A stretch of 48,849 nucleotides of DNA from JAYVJH01 sp043777595 (lineage in GTDB: Bacteria; Bacteroidota; Bacteroidia; Cytophagales; Spirosomataceae), in the NCBI GenBank assembly GCA_043777595.1, contig JAYWHT010000050.1:1-48849 (forward strand). The letters are read 5' to 3'. Position 1 is the first letter of the stretch. Every line of letters starts with the position of its first letter. The notes under the pieces are model-generated. The model had not been told where the DNA came from and made no database searches. It saw only the letters and a list, made by a program, of their open reading frames with translations. Made by a program: the position numbers and the translations under genes. Below, in pieces: positions 14,421-22,640 of this stretch.

Positions 14421-16235
14421 ATGTTAGCTGTCGAAAACCGTACATCGCTCAAAGGGGGCGAATTTTTAATTAGAGAAACCGAAGCTCATGAAGTGTTTAT
14501 TCCCGAAGAGTTTACAGAAGAGCAACAAATGATTGCCCAGTCGTGTCGTGATTTTATTGCTACCGAAGTACACCCTATCATCGAAGAAATAGACAAAGCC
14601 AAAAGCCCCGACCTCATGGCCTCGTTGCTCACCAAAGCAGGTGCGTTGGGCTTGTTGGGTACGGCTGTTCCCGAAGAATACGGCGGTTTTGGCATGAACT
14701 TCAATACCTCGATGCTCGTAGCCGAGGCAACTGGTGCAGGCAACTCGTTTTCGGTGGCACTGTCGGCGCATACTGGCATTGGTACATTACCAATATTGTA
14801 TTACGGCAACGAAGACCAAAAATATAAATACCTACCCAAACTCGCCTCTGGCGAATGGAAAGCGGCTTATTGCCTAACAGAACCCGACTCTGGCTCAGAT
14901 GCCAACGCTGCCAAGTCCAAAGCTATATTGAACGCCGCTGGTACGTACTATGTCTTGAACGGGCAAAAAATGTGGATAACCAACGGCGGTTTTGCCGATT
15001 TGTTTATCGTTTTTGCCAAAATAGACGATGGCAGCGGCAAAGCCGATAAAAGCCTGTCTGCGTTTATTGTCGAAAAAACTTATGGTGGTATTACGATGAA
15101 CGAACCCGAACACAAAATGGGTATCAAAGGCTCTGATACCCGCCAAGTGTTTTTTAATGACTGTGCTGTGCCTGTCGAAAATCTGCTCTCGGCTCGTGGA
15201 AATGGCTTCAAGATTGCTGTAAATATCCTTAACATTGGCCGTATCAAGTTGGCTGCCGCAACGCTCGGTGGTGCCAAAAAAGTATGTGAACTGGCCGTAC
15301 AGTATGCCAACGACCGCAAACAGTTTGGTACTTCTATCTCAAATTTTGGGGCAATCAAGTATAAATTGGGCGAGATGGCCATAAAGCTATATGCCACAGA
15401 GTCAGCCGATTATCGGGCAGGACAAAATATTGATGACCTCATAGAAGCCAATAAAGCCAAAGGCATGGCCGATGCCGAAGCCAAACTCAACGCCCTCGAA
15501 GCATTTGCCATAGAATGTGCCATCATGAAAGTACATGGCTCGGAAGTGCTACATTATGTAACAGACGAAGGCGTACAGGTGTATGGCGGCATGGGCTACT
15601 CGGCCGACGCACCCATGGACAGGGCATACAGAGATAGCCGCATCAACCGTATCTTTGAAGGCACAAACGAAATCAATCGTATGCTCATCGTAGATATGCT
15701 CTTGAAACGTGCCATGAAAGGCGAATTAGACTTGATGGGGCCAGCTATGGCAGTAGGCAAAGAAATTATGTCCATTCCAGATTTTAACTCTGACGATACC
15801 GATGCCATTTTTTCAGCCGAAAAGAAGGTCATTAAAAACCTCAAAAAAGTAGCTTTGATGATAGCAGGGGCAGCCGTCCAGAAATTTATGATGAAACTCT
15901 CGGAAGAGCAAGAAATATTGATGAACGTGGCCGACATTGCCATCGAAGTCTATGTAGCCGAATCGACTTTATTGAGAGTTGAAAAATTGATTGGTGTGAA
16001 AGGCGAAGTTGCTTGCGAACTACAAAGAGATATAGCAATGTGTTATTTGCACGAGGCAGTCGAAAAAGTAGGTAACGCTGGCCGCTCGGCCATTACGTCG
16101 TTTGCCGAAGGTGACGAACTACGTGGAATGTTAATGGGCTTGAAACGGTTTACAAAAATTGAACCAGTCAATCTCAAAAATGCCCGCCGCCGCATAGCCG
16201 AAGCCATGATTGCCGAAAATAAGTATATTTATTAA
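14421..16235 (+). CDS. Acyl-CoA dehydrogenase, long (about 600-residue) type
   Basis: This 604-residue FAD enzyme catalyses alpha,beta-desaturation of acyl-CoA in fatty-acid oxidation. It is read from the ATG at 14421 (MLAVENRTSLKGGEF). N-terminal domain: FTEEQQMIAQSCRDFI and PEEYGGFGMNF. Middle domain: CLTEPDSGSDANAAKS and WITNGGFADLFIVFAKID. C-terminal domain: DRKQFGTSISNFGAIKYKL, GGMGYSADAPMDRAYRDSRI and IFEGTNEINRMLI, where the Glu of FEGTNE is the probable catalytic base. An extra C-terminal region of about 150 residues matches very-long-chain or ACAD9-type enzymes. Transcribed alone. Confidence 0.95.
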   Translation: MLAVENRTSLKGGEFLIRETEAHEVFIPEEFTEEQQMIAQSCRDFIATEVHPIIEEIDKAKSPDLMASLLTKAGALGLLGTAVPEEYGGFGMNFNTSMLVAEATGAGNSFSVALSAHTGIGTLPILYYGNEDQKYKYLPKLASGEWKAAYCLTEPDSGSDANAAKSKAILNAAGTYYVLNGQKMWITNGGFADLFIVFAKIDDGSGKADKSLSAFIVEKTYGGITMNEPEHKMGIKGSDTRQVFFNDCAVPVENLLSARGNGFKIAVNILNIGRIKLAAATLGGAKKVCELAVQYANDRKQFGTSISNFGAIKYKLGEMAIKLYATESADYRAGQNIDDLIEANKAKGMADAEAKLNALEAFAIECAIMKVHGSEVLHYVTDEGVQVYGGMGYSADAPMDRAYRDSRINRIFEGTNEINRMLIVDMLLKRAMKGELDLMGPAMAVGKEIMSIPDFNSDDTDAIFSAEKKVIKNLKKVALMIAGAAVQKFMMKLSEEQEILMNVADIAIEVYVAESTLLRVEKLIGVKGEVACELQRDIAMCYLHEAVEKVGNAGRSAITSFAEGDELRGMLMGLKRFTKIEPVNLKNARRRIAEAMIAENKYIY

Positions 16236-16360
16236 GTTGTCGTGAGTATATAGTACGGTGTCGTGAGTCAAATACAATGCTGTAAATCAGCAAGTTGTCA
16301 AAATCAAAGCACCGTATTAGTTTTGAATAAGTACTTAAAAGTTACACTTCATCAATACTA

Positions 16361-16397
16361 TAACGGGGTGCTGTCTCTTTGAGATGACACCCCGTTA
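16361..16397. terminator. Bidirectional terminator hairpin
   Basis: The inverted repeat TAACGGGGTG...CACCCCGTTA is followed by a T-rich run on the plus strand. It lies between the convergent acyl-CoA dehydrogenase and cytochrome genes and could serve both. Confidence 0.75.
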
Positions 16398-16405
16398 TTT
16401 ATTTT

Positions 16406-17287
16406 TTACTGTTCACTACTAATTTTATTCTTGGCCATATAGCCCAAATACCGTATCACTTCGTCTATTTCTTTGTCTGTTAGGTGGTCAATGGCTGGCA
16501 TTTTACATTCATTACGAAACGAAGCTGGGTTTTTGATAAATGCCTTAATGTCGGCATCGCTGCGCCAGTATTCTGTTACGTTTTTAGGATAGTTGAGTTC
16601 TGGCCCCATTTTACCGCCCACTTTGTTGAGTGCGTGGCAGGTCATGCAGTTGTGCTGAAAAAGCCCGTAGCCCTTCACCATCGTGTCATCGTGTTTGGGA
16701 TATACTGCCGCAAACTCTTTAGCCGATTCTACCAAGCTGATTTTGACCAAGTTATAGGGCCATTTAAAATCTCGTTCTTCGGGGCTTACATTGGTATAAA
16801 CCACATAAAACGGAGCAATGACTTTTTCTTGACTGCCTTTTTTTATCGTCGTCCAGTCTGTTCCCTTCGGTGCATCGGCATCGGCTACGGCCAAAAACGC
16901 CTTGCGGCTCAGTACCTTTTCTAAATCCATCGAAGGATTGTAGCCGTCTTCACACTCAAACACAATCTGCGTTTGTTTGATGTCTAATGTTTTTATTTTA
17001 GTATATTTTTCAAGAATTTCAATTAGCGGAATGGCTTTATAGCTTTTGGCACTATGAAAAACAGGGTCATTGGCTACTTTTATAGTTTGTGTGTTAGTCA
17101 GTTGGCCCCCGTCTTGTAATGCCAAAAAATCAATACTCAACGAATCTGTCGGCTCTGCTAACTCTGACGAGTCGGCCTCTGCAACGGTCGAGTCGGCTTG
17201 CTGTGAGTTTGTTTTTTGAGATTGAGTGCAGGCTGCAAACAAAAATACAAATGACAAACAAAGAAGTAAGGTTTTGATTGGTCTCAT
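16406..17287 (-). CDS. Cytochrome c lipoprotein with sulfite-oxidase-like N-terminal domain
   Basis: This 293-residue protein is read from the ATG at 17287. A lipoprotein signal peptide ends in LFAAC (C20), so it is likely membrane-anchored. Residues 50-190 (FECEDGYNPSMDLEKVLSRK, WPYNLVKISLVES) resemble the small oxidoreductase molybdopterin-binding-like fold found fused to, or beside, cytochromes; this is a weak assignment. Residues 200-285 form a class I cytochrome c with haem motif CMTCH (214-218) and axial Met in CKMPAI (M263). Probably an electron-transfer protein at the cell envelope. No dedicated partner is adjacent. Confidence 0.8.
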   Translation of the reverse strand: MRPIKTLLLCLSFVFLFAACTQSQKTNSQQADSTVAEADSSELAEPTDSLSIDFLALQDGGQLTNTQTIKVANDPVFHSAKSYKAIPLIEILEKYTKIKTLDIKQTQIVFECEDGYNPSMDLEKVLSRKAFLAVADADAPKGTDWTTIKKGSQEKVIAPFYVVYTNVSPEERDFKWPYNLVKISLVESAKEFAAVYPKHDDTMVKGYGLFQHNCMTCHALNKVGGKMGPELNYPKNVTEYWRSDADIKAFIKNPASFRNECKMPAIDHLTDKEIDEVIRYLGYMAKNKISSEQ

Positions 17288-17337
17288 TTTGAAACTATTT
17301 TTAGATTTTTGGTTCAATACTTTGTATAAAACAACTT

Positions 17338-17400
17338 CCATTCCGTGGTCTGTGTCTCACAGACCAGAGTTATGTCCTGTGAAGACACAGGCCACGGAAC
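17338..17400. repeat. Family-A palindromic repeat, copy 3
   Basis: This is a full-length copy: outer stem ATTCCGTGG / CCACGGAAC, arm 1 GTCTGTGTCTCACAGAC, arm 2 CCTGTGAAGACACAGG. The three stems would fold as a three-way junction. It is about 50 bp upstream of the cytochrome lipoprotein start and in the same orientation as copy 4. Confidence 0.85.
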
Positions 17401-17403
17401 ATA

Positions 17404-17601
17404 ACTCATGTTACGCAACTAAAAAACAACACCGTAGGTGTGTACTGTTGGTAGTCAATATGAGCAAATGAATAGTAAAGCCCCAGCGGGGCGGCCTGTT
17501 GTCAGGTTACGCATATAGTGTTGTTATGTTATTTTTTTGCTACTACCGCTGCGGCAGACCGTCAATAGCGAGTCCATCTGGGAATTTTGCGTAACACGAG
17601 T
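17404..17601. mobile_element. MITE-like element between two family-A repeats
   Basis: A 198-bp segment is bounded by 15-bp inverted termini, ACTCATGTTACGCAA and TTGCGTAACACGAGT, with one mismatch. ACATAACT occurs at both borders, as a target duplication would, though it overlaps the terminus. Inside are small hairpins including AGCCCCAGCGGGGC, which also occurs upstream of the Y1 transposase gene at 35642. No coding capacity is seen. Non-autonomous movement is inferred. Confidence 0.55.
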
Positions 17602-17615
17602 ACATAACTCTATTT

Positions 17616-17678
17616 CCATTCCGTGGTCTGTGTCTCACAGACCAAAGCTATGTCCTGTGAAGACACAGGCCACGGAAC
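17616..17678. repeat. Family-A palindromic repeat, copy 4
   Basis: This copy is nearly identical to copy 3 (17338-17400), same orientation, with the same outer stem and two arms. Together they flank the inverted-repeat element at 17404-17601. Confidence 0.85.
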
Positions 17679-17813
17679 AGCATCACGAAGAAATCTCTAT
17701 GTAACTCTATTTCTCCGTGTCTCCGTGGTGTTTTAAAGAATATCCACTTCTTGTTCGATTTCTACATTTCTATATTTTTGTATTTTAATACTTTTCTGTT
17801 CCTAAAAACATTT

Positions 17814-18389
17814 TCACCCTTCGCCAAAGCATTTTCTACAACGGGCTTCGTAGCTATCGGTTTCGCCCAGCAGCACTTTGTCTTGTGAGGGGGCTTTGCG
17901 ATAAGAATATTGAGCGATTTCGCCACAAACTACACAAATTGCATGAACTTTGGTAACAAACTCGGCCATGGCCATTAGCTGCGGCATAGCCCCAAACGGC
18001 ACGCCTTGAAAATCCATGTCGAGCCCTGCCACAATGACACGCTTGCCGCTATTGGCGAGTTTATTACAAACATCGGCAACATTTAGGTCAAAAAACTGCG
18101 CCTCGTCAATACCCACAACAGTACATTCGCCAGCAAAAAGCAATATTTCTTCGGCAGTATTGACGGGCGTAGAGCGAATCGACTGCTCACTATGCGACAC
18201 TACGTTTTGTTCGTGGTAGCGTTTGTCGATAGCTGGCTTGAAGATTTCTACTTTTTGTCGGGCAATAGTCGCACGGTTTAGTCGGCGTATGAGTTCTTCG
18301 GTTTTGCCCGAAAACATCGAGCCGCAAATTACTTCTATCCAGCCAGTTCGGCGATTGACTTGAAGGTTTTGTAATGGTTCTATAAACAT
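17814..18389 (-). CDS. tdk: Thymidine kinase
   Basis: This 191-residue type II thymidine kinase phosphorylates thymidine for salvage. The P-loop ICGSMFSGKTEELIRR is at residues 21-36, the Walker-B-like VVGIDEAQFF is mid-protein, and GLDMDFQGVPFG forms the lasso/base-binding region. Two zinc-binding Cys pairs are present (CVVC and CRKC near the C-terminus). Length is typical. ATG at 18389. It follows the DUF58 gene but is separated from it by a terminator-like hairpin, so it is probably transcribed independently. Confidence 0.96.
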   Translation of the reverse strand: MFIEPLQNLQVNRRTGWIEVICGSMFSGKTEELIRRLNRATIARQKVEIFKPAIDKRYHEQNVVSHSEQSIRSTPVNTAEEILLFAGECTVVGIDEAQFFDLNVADVCNKLANSGKRVIVAGLDMDFQGVPFGAMPQLMAMAEFVTKVHAICVVCGEIAQYSYRKAPSQDKVLLGETDSYEARCRKCFGEG

Positions 18390-18406
18390 TGATTTAGTTT
18401 CTTGAA

Positions 18407-18439
18407 AGCGAAGCCATCGCTCGGAGAGATGGCTTCGCT
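18407..18439 (-). terminator. Hairpin between DUF58 gene and tdk
   Basis: AGCGAAGCCATC and GATGGCTTCGCT form a 12-bp stem with a small loop, starting four bases after the DUF58 stop. It fits a terminator or a processing hairpin ahead of tdk. Confidence 0.65.
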
Positions 18440-18442
18440 AAT

Positions 18443-19312
18443 TTACTGTTTTTTTCTAATTCTAAATAACCGTACCAATGCTGGCACGAAGTCTTCGTTG
18501 GTGTCGAGGCTCAAATAATTGCAGTCGTATTGTCTTGCAAATTCAGACAAATTATTTTTAATATCGTCAAATTTTTGTTTTTGACTGGCTCTAAACCAGG
18601 GCGATGAGGTATTGACCCAGCGAGTCTGACCCGTTTCTGGATTGAGAACTGGCACAATACCCAATCGTGGCAAGTGCGTTTCTCGTTGGTCGAGCAAATG
18701 AATCAGCACCAAGTCGTGTTTACGGGCAAGGGCTTTGAAATTTTGTTCATAATCGGTATCAATAAAATCTGAAATAACTATGACCACACTACGCCGATTC
18801 AAAACGTTGAGTGTCAGTTTGGCCGCCTCAGCCAAATTGGTAGCTACCGAGTCAGGTTTGAGCCTATATAGTTCTGTAATAATCTGATAGGCTTGCTTCA
18901 TACCGTTGGACGGACTTACATATTTTTCTTTTTTATCCGAAAAACAAAGCAACCCAACATGGCTCGCTTCCTGAATAGCCGACAACGACAACACGCCACA
19001 AATTTCTTTGGCTATATCGATTTTAGCCGCCCTCACCCCACCAACAGCCTGCGAACCACTGACATCTACCACAAAAAACACCGTTTGCTCTTTTTCTTCT
19101 TTAAAAATCTTAACAAAAGTACCATGCCCTTTGGCCGAAGTATTCCAATCAATCGTCCGCACATCATCGCCGTATTGGTATTCTCGCAAGTCGGTATATT
19201 CTAAACCAGAGCCTCGAAACACAGACCGAAAGTTACCCCGCATATCTGCATTGACGGCTTTTCTGATTTGGATTTCGTACTTACGAAGTTTGCTAATAAA
19301 CTGGTCGAGCAT
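18443..19312 (-). CDS. DUF58 domain protein (vWA-like)
   Basis: This 289-residue protein of the DUF58 family commonly works with MoxR-type AAA ATPases. Hallmarks are GSGLEYTDLREYQYGDDVRT and IDWNTSAKG near residues 34-60, followed by a von Willebrand A-like domain with a MIDAS-type motif VVDVSGSQAVGG and VVIVISDFIDTDY. It starts with the ATG at 19312, 13 bp after the upstream nuclease-like gene. No moxR gene is present in the window, which is unusual because the two are often adjacent. Confidence 0.92.
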   Translation of the reverse strand: MLDQFISKLRKYEIQIRKAVNADMRGNFRSVFRGSGLEYTDLREYQYGDDVRTIDWNTSAKGHGTFVKIFKEEKEQTVFFVVDVSGSQAVGGVRAAKIDIAKEICGVLSLSAIQEASHVGLLCFSDKKEKYVSPSNGMKQAYQIITELYRLKPDSVATNLAEAAKLTLNVLNRRSVVIVISDFIDTDYEQNFKALARKHDLVLIHLLDQRETHLPRLGIVPVLNPETGQTRWVNTSSPWFRASQKQKFDDIKNNLSEFARQYDCNYLSLDTNEDFVPALVRLFRIRKKQ

Positions 19313-19325
19313 GGCGTTAATGGTT

Positions 19326-19946
19326 TCAATATTTATTTGCTAAACTTTTGTCCAAAACCCATTGCAGCGTGGCCAATACATCGTAAGGATTGCTAAAATT
19401 AAGACTTACATAGTTGGGGTCTATGGTCAAAATATTGTTTTCTAATTTCACAAAACCCCAACTATATGCAGATGTTACACAGCCATAAATGGCGTTTTGT
19501 GGTCTTTCTTTTCGTTCATTAAAAATCTGGGCTGCATACAATTCTGCCCCACATTGTGCAATGGCGTTATCATCGATGTCCATTTTTTTTGTTTCTACAA
19601 TAAAAAAAGCAGGGGCTTCTATAATGAAACCATTGGCAGGCGATGACAGAATAAAATCACAAAAGCCATTTAGCTCTTTACTTTTATCGATGTTAAATTC
19701 ATAACCCGAAAAAATTGTAAATACATCTTTATTTCGGCGTTGTAGTGCCTGCAAGACAGGCATAACAACAAATTCGGAGCGGGCTTTCTCACTACCTAAA
19801 TAATTTTTTGCGGCCTCACCCAACAGAGATACCAATACATCGTCTTTTATAAATGGCTCTAATTGGGTCTGTATCCAGTAGTCTTTTTTGACAGGCAGTA
19901 ATAATTGACTTTGAAGATGCTCTATTCTGAATTTATTATAAGCCAT
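19326..19946 (-). CDS. Uncharacterised PD-(D/E)XK-nuclease-like protein
   Basis: This 206-residue protein has a visible nuclease-like core: E58 (RSEFVV), D97 (GFCDFIL), and E118-x-K120 (FIVETKK), followed by a helix with QCGAELYAAQ. The D...ExK spacing and following glutamine fit the PD-(D/E)XK superfamily, including Cas4-like and type I R-subunit-like N-terminal folds. No helicase or methyltransferase is nearby. It may act on DNA, but could be a catalytically silent family member. 13 bp upstream of the DUF58 gene, probably co-transcribed. Confidence 0.65.
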   Translation of the reverse strand: MAYNKFRIEHLQSQLLLPVKKDYWIQTQLEPFIKDDVLVSLLGEAAKNYLGSEKARSEFVVMPVLQALQRRNKDVFTIFSGYEFNIDKSKELNGFCDFILSSPANGFIIEAPAFFIVETKKMDIDDNAIAQCGAELYAAQIFNERKERPQNAIYGCVTSAYSWGFVKLENNILTIDPNYVSLNFSNPYDVLATLQWVLDKSLANKY

Positions 19947-20010
19947 AGTGGTATTGATTTAATAGAATATGTGTGGTAATTTTCCTTAATCTAAATGCTA
20001 TTTTAAAAAA

Positions 20011-21309
20011 TTACCCGCTTGTCCATGCACTTATCAGCAAATATACATTAAGCACAACAATAACCAGCGTAATGGCCCAACTAATGGCGGTCAGTAGTTT
20101 TGAATTGGTAAAAACGCCCATTGTAGCCGACCTACTCGTAAACCACACCAACGGAACAACCGCAAAACTAAGCTGCAACGACAGCACAACTTGGCTCAAT
20201 ACCAATAGCTCACTCGTACCGTGTTCGCCATAATATATTGTTACAAACAGAGCTGGCACAATGGCTATAAGCCTCGTAATGAGCTGCCTTAGCCATCTGG
20301 TAATTTTCAAATCTAAAAAACCTTCCATCACTATTTGCCCCGCCATTGTACCCGTAATGGTCGCACTTTGGCCAGCGGCAAGTAAGGCTATTGCAAAAAA
20401 CACACTCGCAAATTTAGTACCCAGCAGCGAGTCTAATAGATTGTGGGCATCGGTAATATCGGCAATATGATAGTTGCCTGACTGATGAAATGCTGCCGCC
20501 GACAGCACCAAAATAGCCGAGTTGATAAAAAACGCCAATCCTAATGAGGCCGTTGAGTCGATAGTTGCAAACTTAATAGCCGATCGGCGGCCTTCGTCGG
20601 TGCGCTCAAAGTTACGAGTCTGGACAATGCTCGAATGTAAATACAAGTTGTGCGGCATGACGGTTGCACCCAAAATACCAACAGCTACATAAAGCATAGC
20701 TGGGTTTGTTACAATTTCTGGTTTTGGAATCAGTCCGTGCGTAACAGCAAGCCAGTTGGGGTTTGAGACGATTATTTCATACAAAAAACAAAGTAAAATC
20801 ACAGCCACAAGCCCGCCCACAATGCTTTCGAGTACTCTGAAGCCTTTGTTTTGAAAATATAAAATCAATAATACATCGAGCGTAGTAATAACCACCCCAA
20901 CCGACAGCGGAATATGAAAAAGCAAGTTGAGAGCAATAGCCGATCCAATGACTTCGGCCAAGTCGCAGGCGGCTATGGCCACTTCGGCCAATAGCCATAG
21001 TACTATCGAAACAGGTTTAGAAAAATACGCTCGGCAGGCTTCGGCCAGATCTTGGCCAGTGGCTATGCCCAATTTGAGCGAAAGATGCTGTAAAACAATA
21101 GCAAAGAGATTAGAAATTAAAATAACAGACAGCAATGTATAACCAAACCGTGCACCGCCTGCAATATCGGTAGCCCAGTTGCCAGGGTCCATGTAGCCCA
21201 CCGAAACCATTAGTCCTGGACCAATGTATGCGCCTAACGTTCGCCAGAAATTACCTGGTTCGGGGAGTTTTATAGAAATTATCGAATTTTTATCTGTATC
21301 GTTTTTCAT
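20011..21309 (-). CDS. mntH: Nramp-family divalent metal transporter
   Basis: This 432-residue inner-membrane protein with about 11 transmembrane helices imports Mn2+ or Fe2+ with protons. It is read from the ATG at 21309; a GTG 30 bp upstream is possible. Motifs are VGYMDPGNWATDIAGG (DPGN in TM1, metal-binding) and GATVMPHNLYLHSSIVQTR (MPH in TM6). GQSATITGTMAGQIVMEGFL is the conserved transport signature. Divergent from the glycosyltransferase cluster. No MntR or Fur site was recognised. Confidence 0.95.
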   Translation of the reverse strand: MKNDTDKNSIISIKLPEPGNFWRTLGAYIGPGLMVSVGYMDPGNWATDIAGGARFGYTLLSVILISNLFAIVLQHLSLKLGIATGQDLAEACRAYFSKPVSIVLWLLAEVAIAACDLAEVIGSAIALNLLFHIPLSVGVVITTLDVLLILYFQNKGFRVLESIVGGLVAVILLCFLYEIIVSNPNWLAVTHGLIPKPEIVTNPAMLYVAVGILGATVMPHNLYLHSSIVQTRNFERTDEGRRSAIKFATIDSTASLGLAFFINSAILVLSAAAFHQSGNYHIADITDAHNLLDSLLGTKFASVFFAIALLAAGQSATITGTMAGQIVMEGFLDLKITRWLRQLITRLIAIVPALFVTIYYGEHGTSELLVLSQVVLSLQLSFAVVPLVWFTSRSATMGVFTNSKLLTAISWAITLVIVVLNVYLLISAWTSG

Positions 21310-21420
21310 ACCTAATTTACTATAAGCACAATAAACCACAAATATATGAACAAAAGCTACTATCTGGCCGAAAACTGAAAAGTGTTATGGTTGCTGTTTT
21401 CATAATCAAGTAAAAAGCAC

Positions 21421-21428
21421 TAATTTTG
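21421..21428 (+). promoter_or_regulatory. Candidate -7 element of the glycosyltransferase cluster
   Basis: TAATTTTG matches TAnnTTTG and lies 24 bp before the TTG start at 21453. No clear -33 element at optimal spacing, so moderate support only. Confidence 0.4.
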
Positions 21429-21452
21429 ACCCAAAACTACTTTATTTATCTG

Positions 21453-22640
21453 TTGAAAACCATACTTTTTATAGGCCACGATGCCAAACGTGCAGGCGCA
21501 CAGTTGATTTTATTGCATATTTTGCAAGAACTCAAAGCTCGAGGCATTGCCACACACACACTTTTGGCCGAAAGTGGCCCGCTCGAAGACCAATACCGCC
21601 AAGCGAGTTCGCTTACTATTTTGCCTGTTCAACCAAGTATTATTTTTAGTTCTAAAATTGACAGAATATTAAACGTTCTGGGGTTATTGTCTTATTTTAA
21701 AACCCGTACTGAAACCCGTCAAAAAGATGAGTTTAAAGCCGAAATTAAAAGTAAAAACATCGGTCTTATTTTTGGCAATACCATAGCTATTGGACCAGCT
21801 TACGAGGCTGTACAATTTCTGAATGTGCCGTTTGTGTTGTTTGTGCATGAACTGGCTATGTCTGTCAAGATGTATAGTACGCCCGACAAAATCGCCAATC
21901 TACTCAACCACACCAACCACTTGATTACACCATCAAGGGCTGTATCTAAGTATTTTGTACAAACATTGGGCTTTGCGGCAGAGCGTAATAGTACTTTCAA
22001 GATTGTAAACATAGCCTCGATGCTGGCTGGTATCGAAAAAGGTTTGCTGGTCGATGTTCGGCAAAAATTAGGGCTTCCGCCCAATGCCGTTCTGATTGGC
22101 AGTTGTGGCAATGCCGAATGGCGCAAAGGCAACGATGTTTTTATGGCCGTTGCTCAAAACGTAATCAATCGTTACCCTAATCGGCCTGTATATTTTGTTT
22201 GGGTGGGCATTAGCAACGAGTCAGAGTTGTATTATATTCAGCGGAGCGATGCTCAGAAAATGGGGCTATCAGACCGTATCATTCATATTGACCCAACGCC
22301 TGACATATTTCAGTATGTGAGCCAATTAGATGTTTTTGGGCTTTTTTCGAGAGAAGACCCCTACCCGCTCGTTGTCCTGGAAGCAGCATTGGCTCAAAAA
22401 CCAATCGTTTGTTTTGAAAATGCAGGTGGCGCACCAGAATTTGTAGAGACAGATTGCGGCTTTGTAGTGCCATATTTGGACGTAGTAACAATGGCCGACA
22501 AAATCAGTTACTTGATTGACAACCCAGCCATAAAAATCCAACTCGGCCAAGCTGCCAAACAAAAAGTATTGACTCGACACCCAACTGCCCCCAATATCGA
22601 CAAGGCTCTGGCCATCATCAATAGCCTTATTTTGAAATGA
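21453..22640 (+). CDS. Glycosyltransferase family 4-like
   Basis: This 395-residue GT-B fold protein transfers a sugar from a nucleotide donor. The N-terminal Rossmann half begins KTILFIGHDAKRAGAQLILL. The C-terminal donor half has SCGNAEWRKGNDVFM and the E-x-E-type motif SREDPYPLVVLEAALAQKPI, then CFENAGGAPEFV. No ATG fits; the TTG at 21453 (giving MKTILFIGHDA) puts the start directly at the first beta strand, though TTG at 21426 is also possible. Its closest relative in the window is the GT at 32076-33182. It overlaps the next gene by 4 bp (ATGA). Likely cytoplasmic, assembling a surface glycan. Confidence 0.88.
   Translation: MKTILFIGHDAKRAGAQLILLHILQELKARGIATHTLLAESGPLEDQYRQASSLTILPVQPSIIFSSKIDRILNVLGLLSYFKTRTETRQKDEFKAEIKSKNIGLIFGNTIAIGPAYEAVQFLNVPFVLFVHELAMSVKMYSTPDKIANLLNHTNHLITPSRAVSKYFVQTLGFAAERNSTFKIVNIASMLAGIEKGLLVDVRQKLGLPPNAVLIGSCGNAEWRKGNDVFMAVAQNVINRYPNRPVYFVWVGISNESELYYIQRSDAQKMGLSDRIIHIDPTPDIFQYVSQLDVFGLFSREDPYPLVVLEAALAQKPIVCFENAGGAPEFVETDCGFVVPYLDVVTMADKISYLIDNPAIKIQLGQAAKQKVLTRHPTAPNIDKALAIINSLILK

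Noticed and set aside
16236..16360. Possible RNA gene with GTCGTGAGT repeats
   Set aside because: Only a short repeated motif. No tRNA or known small-RNA fold could be drawn by eye.
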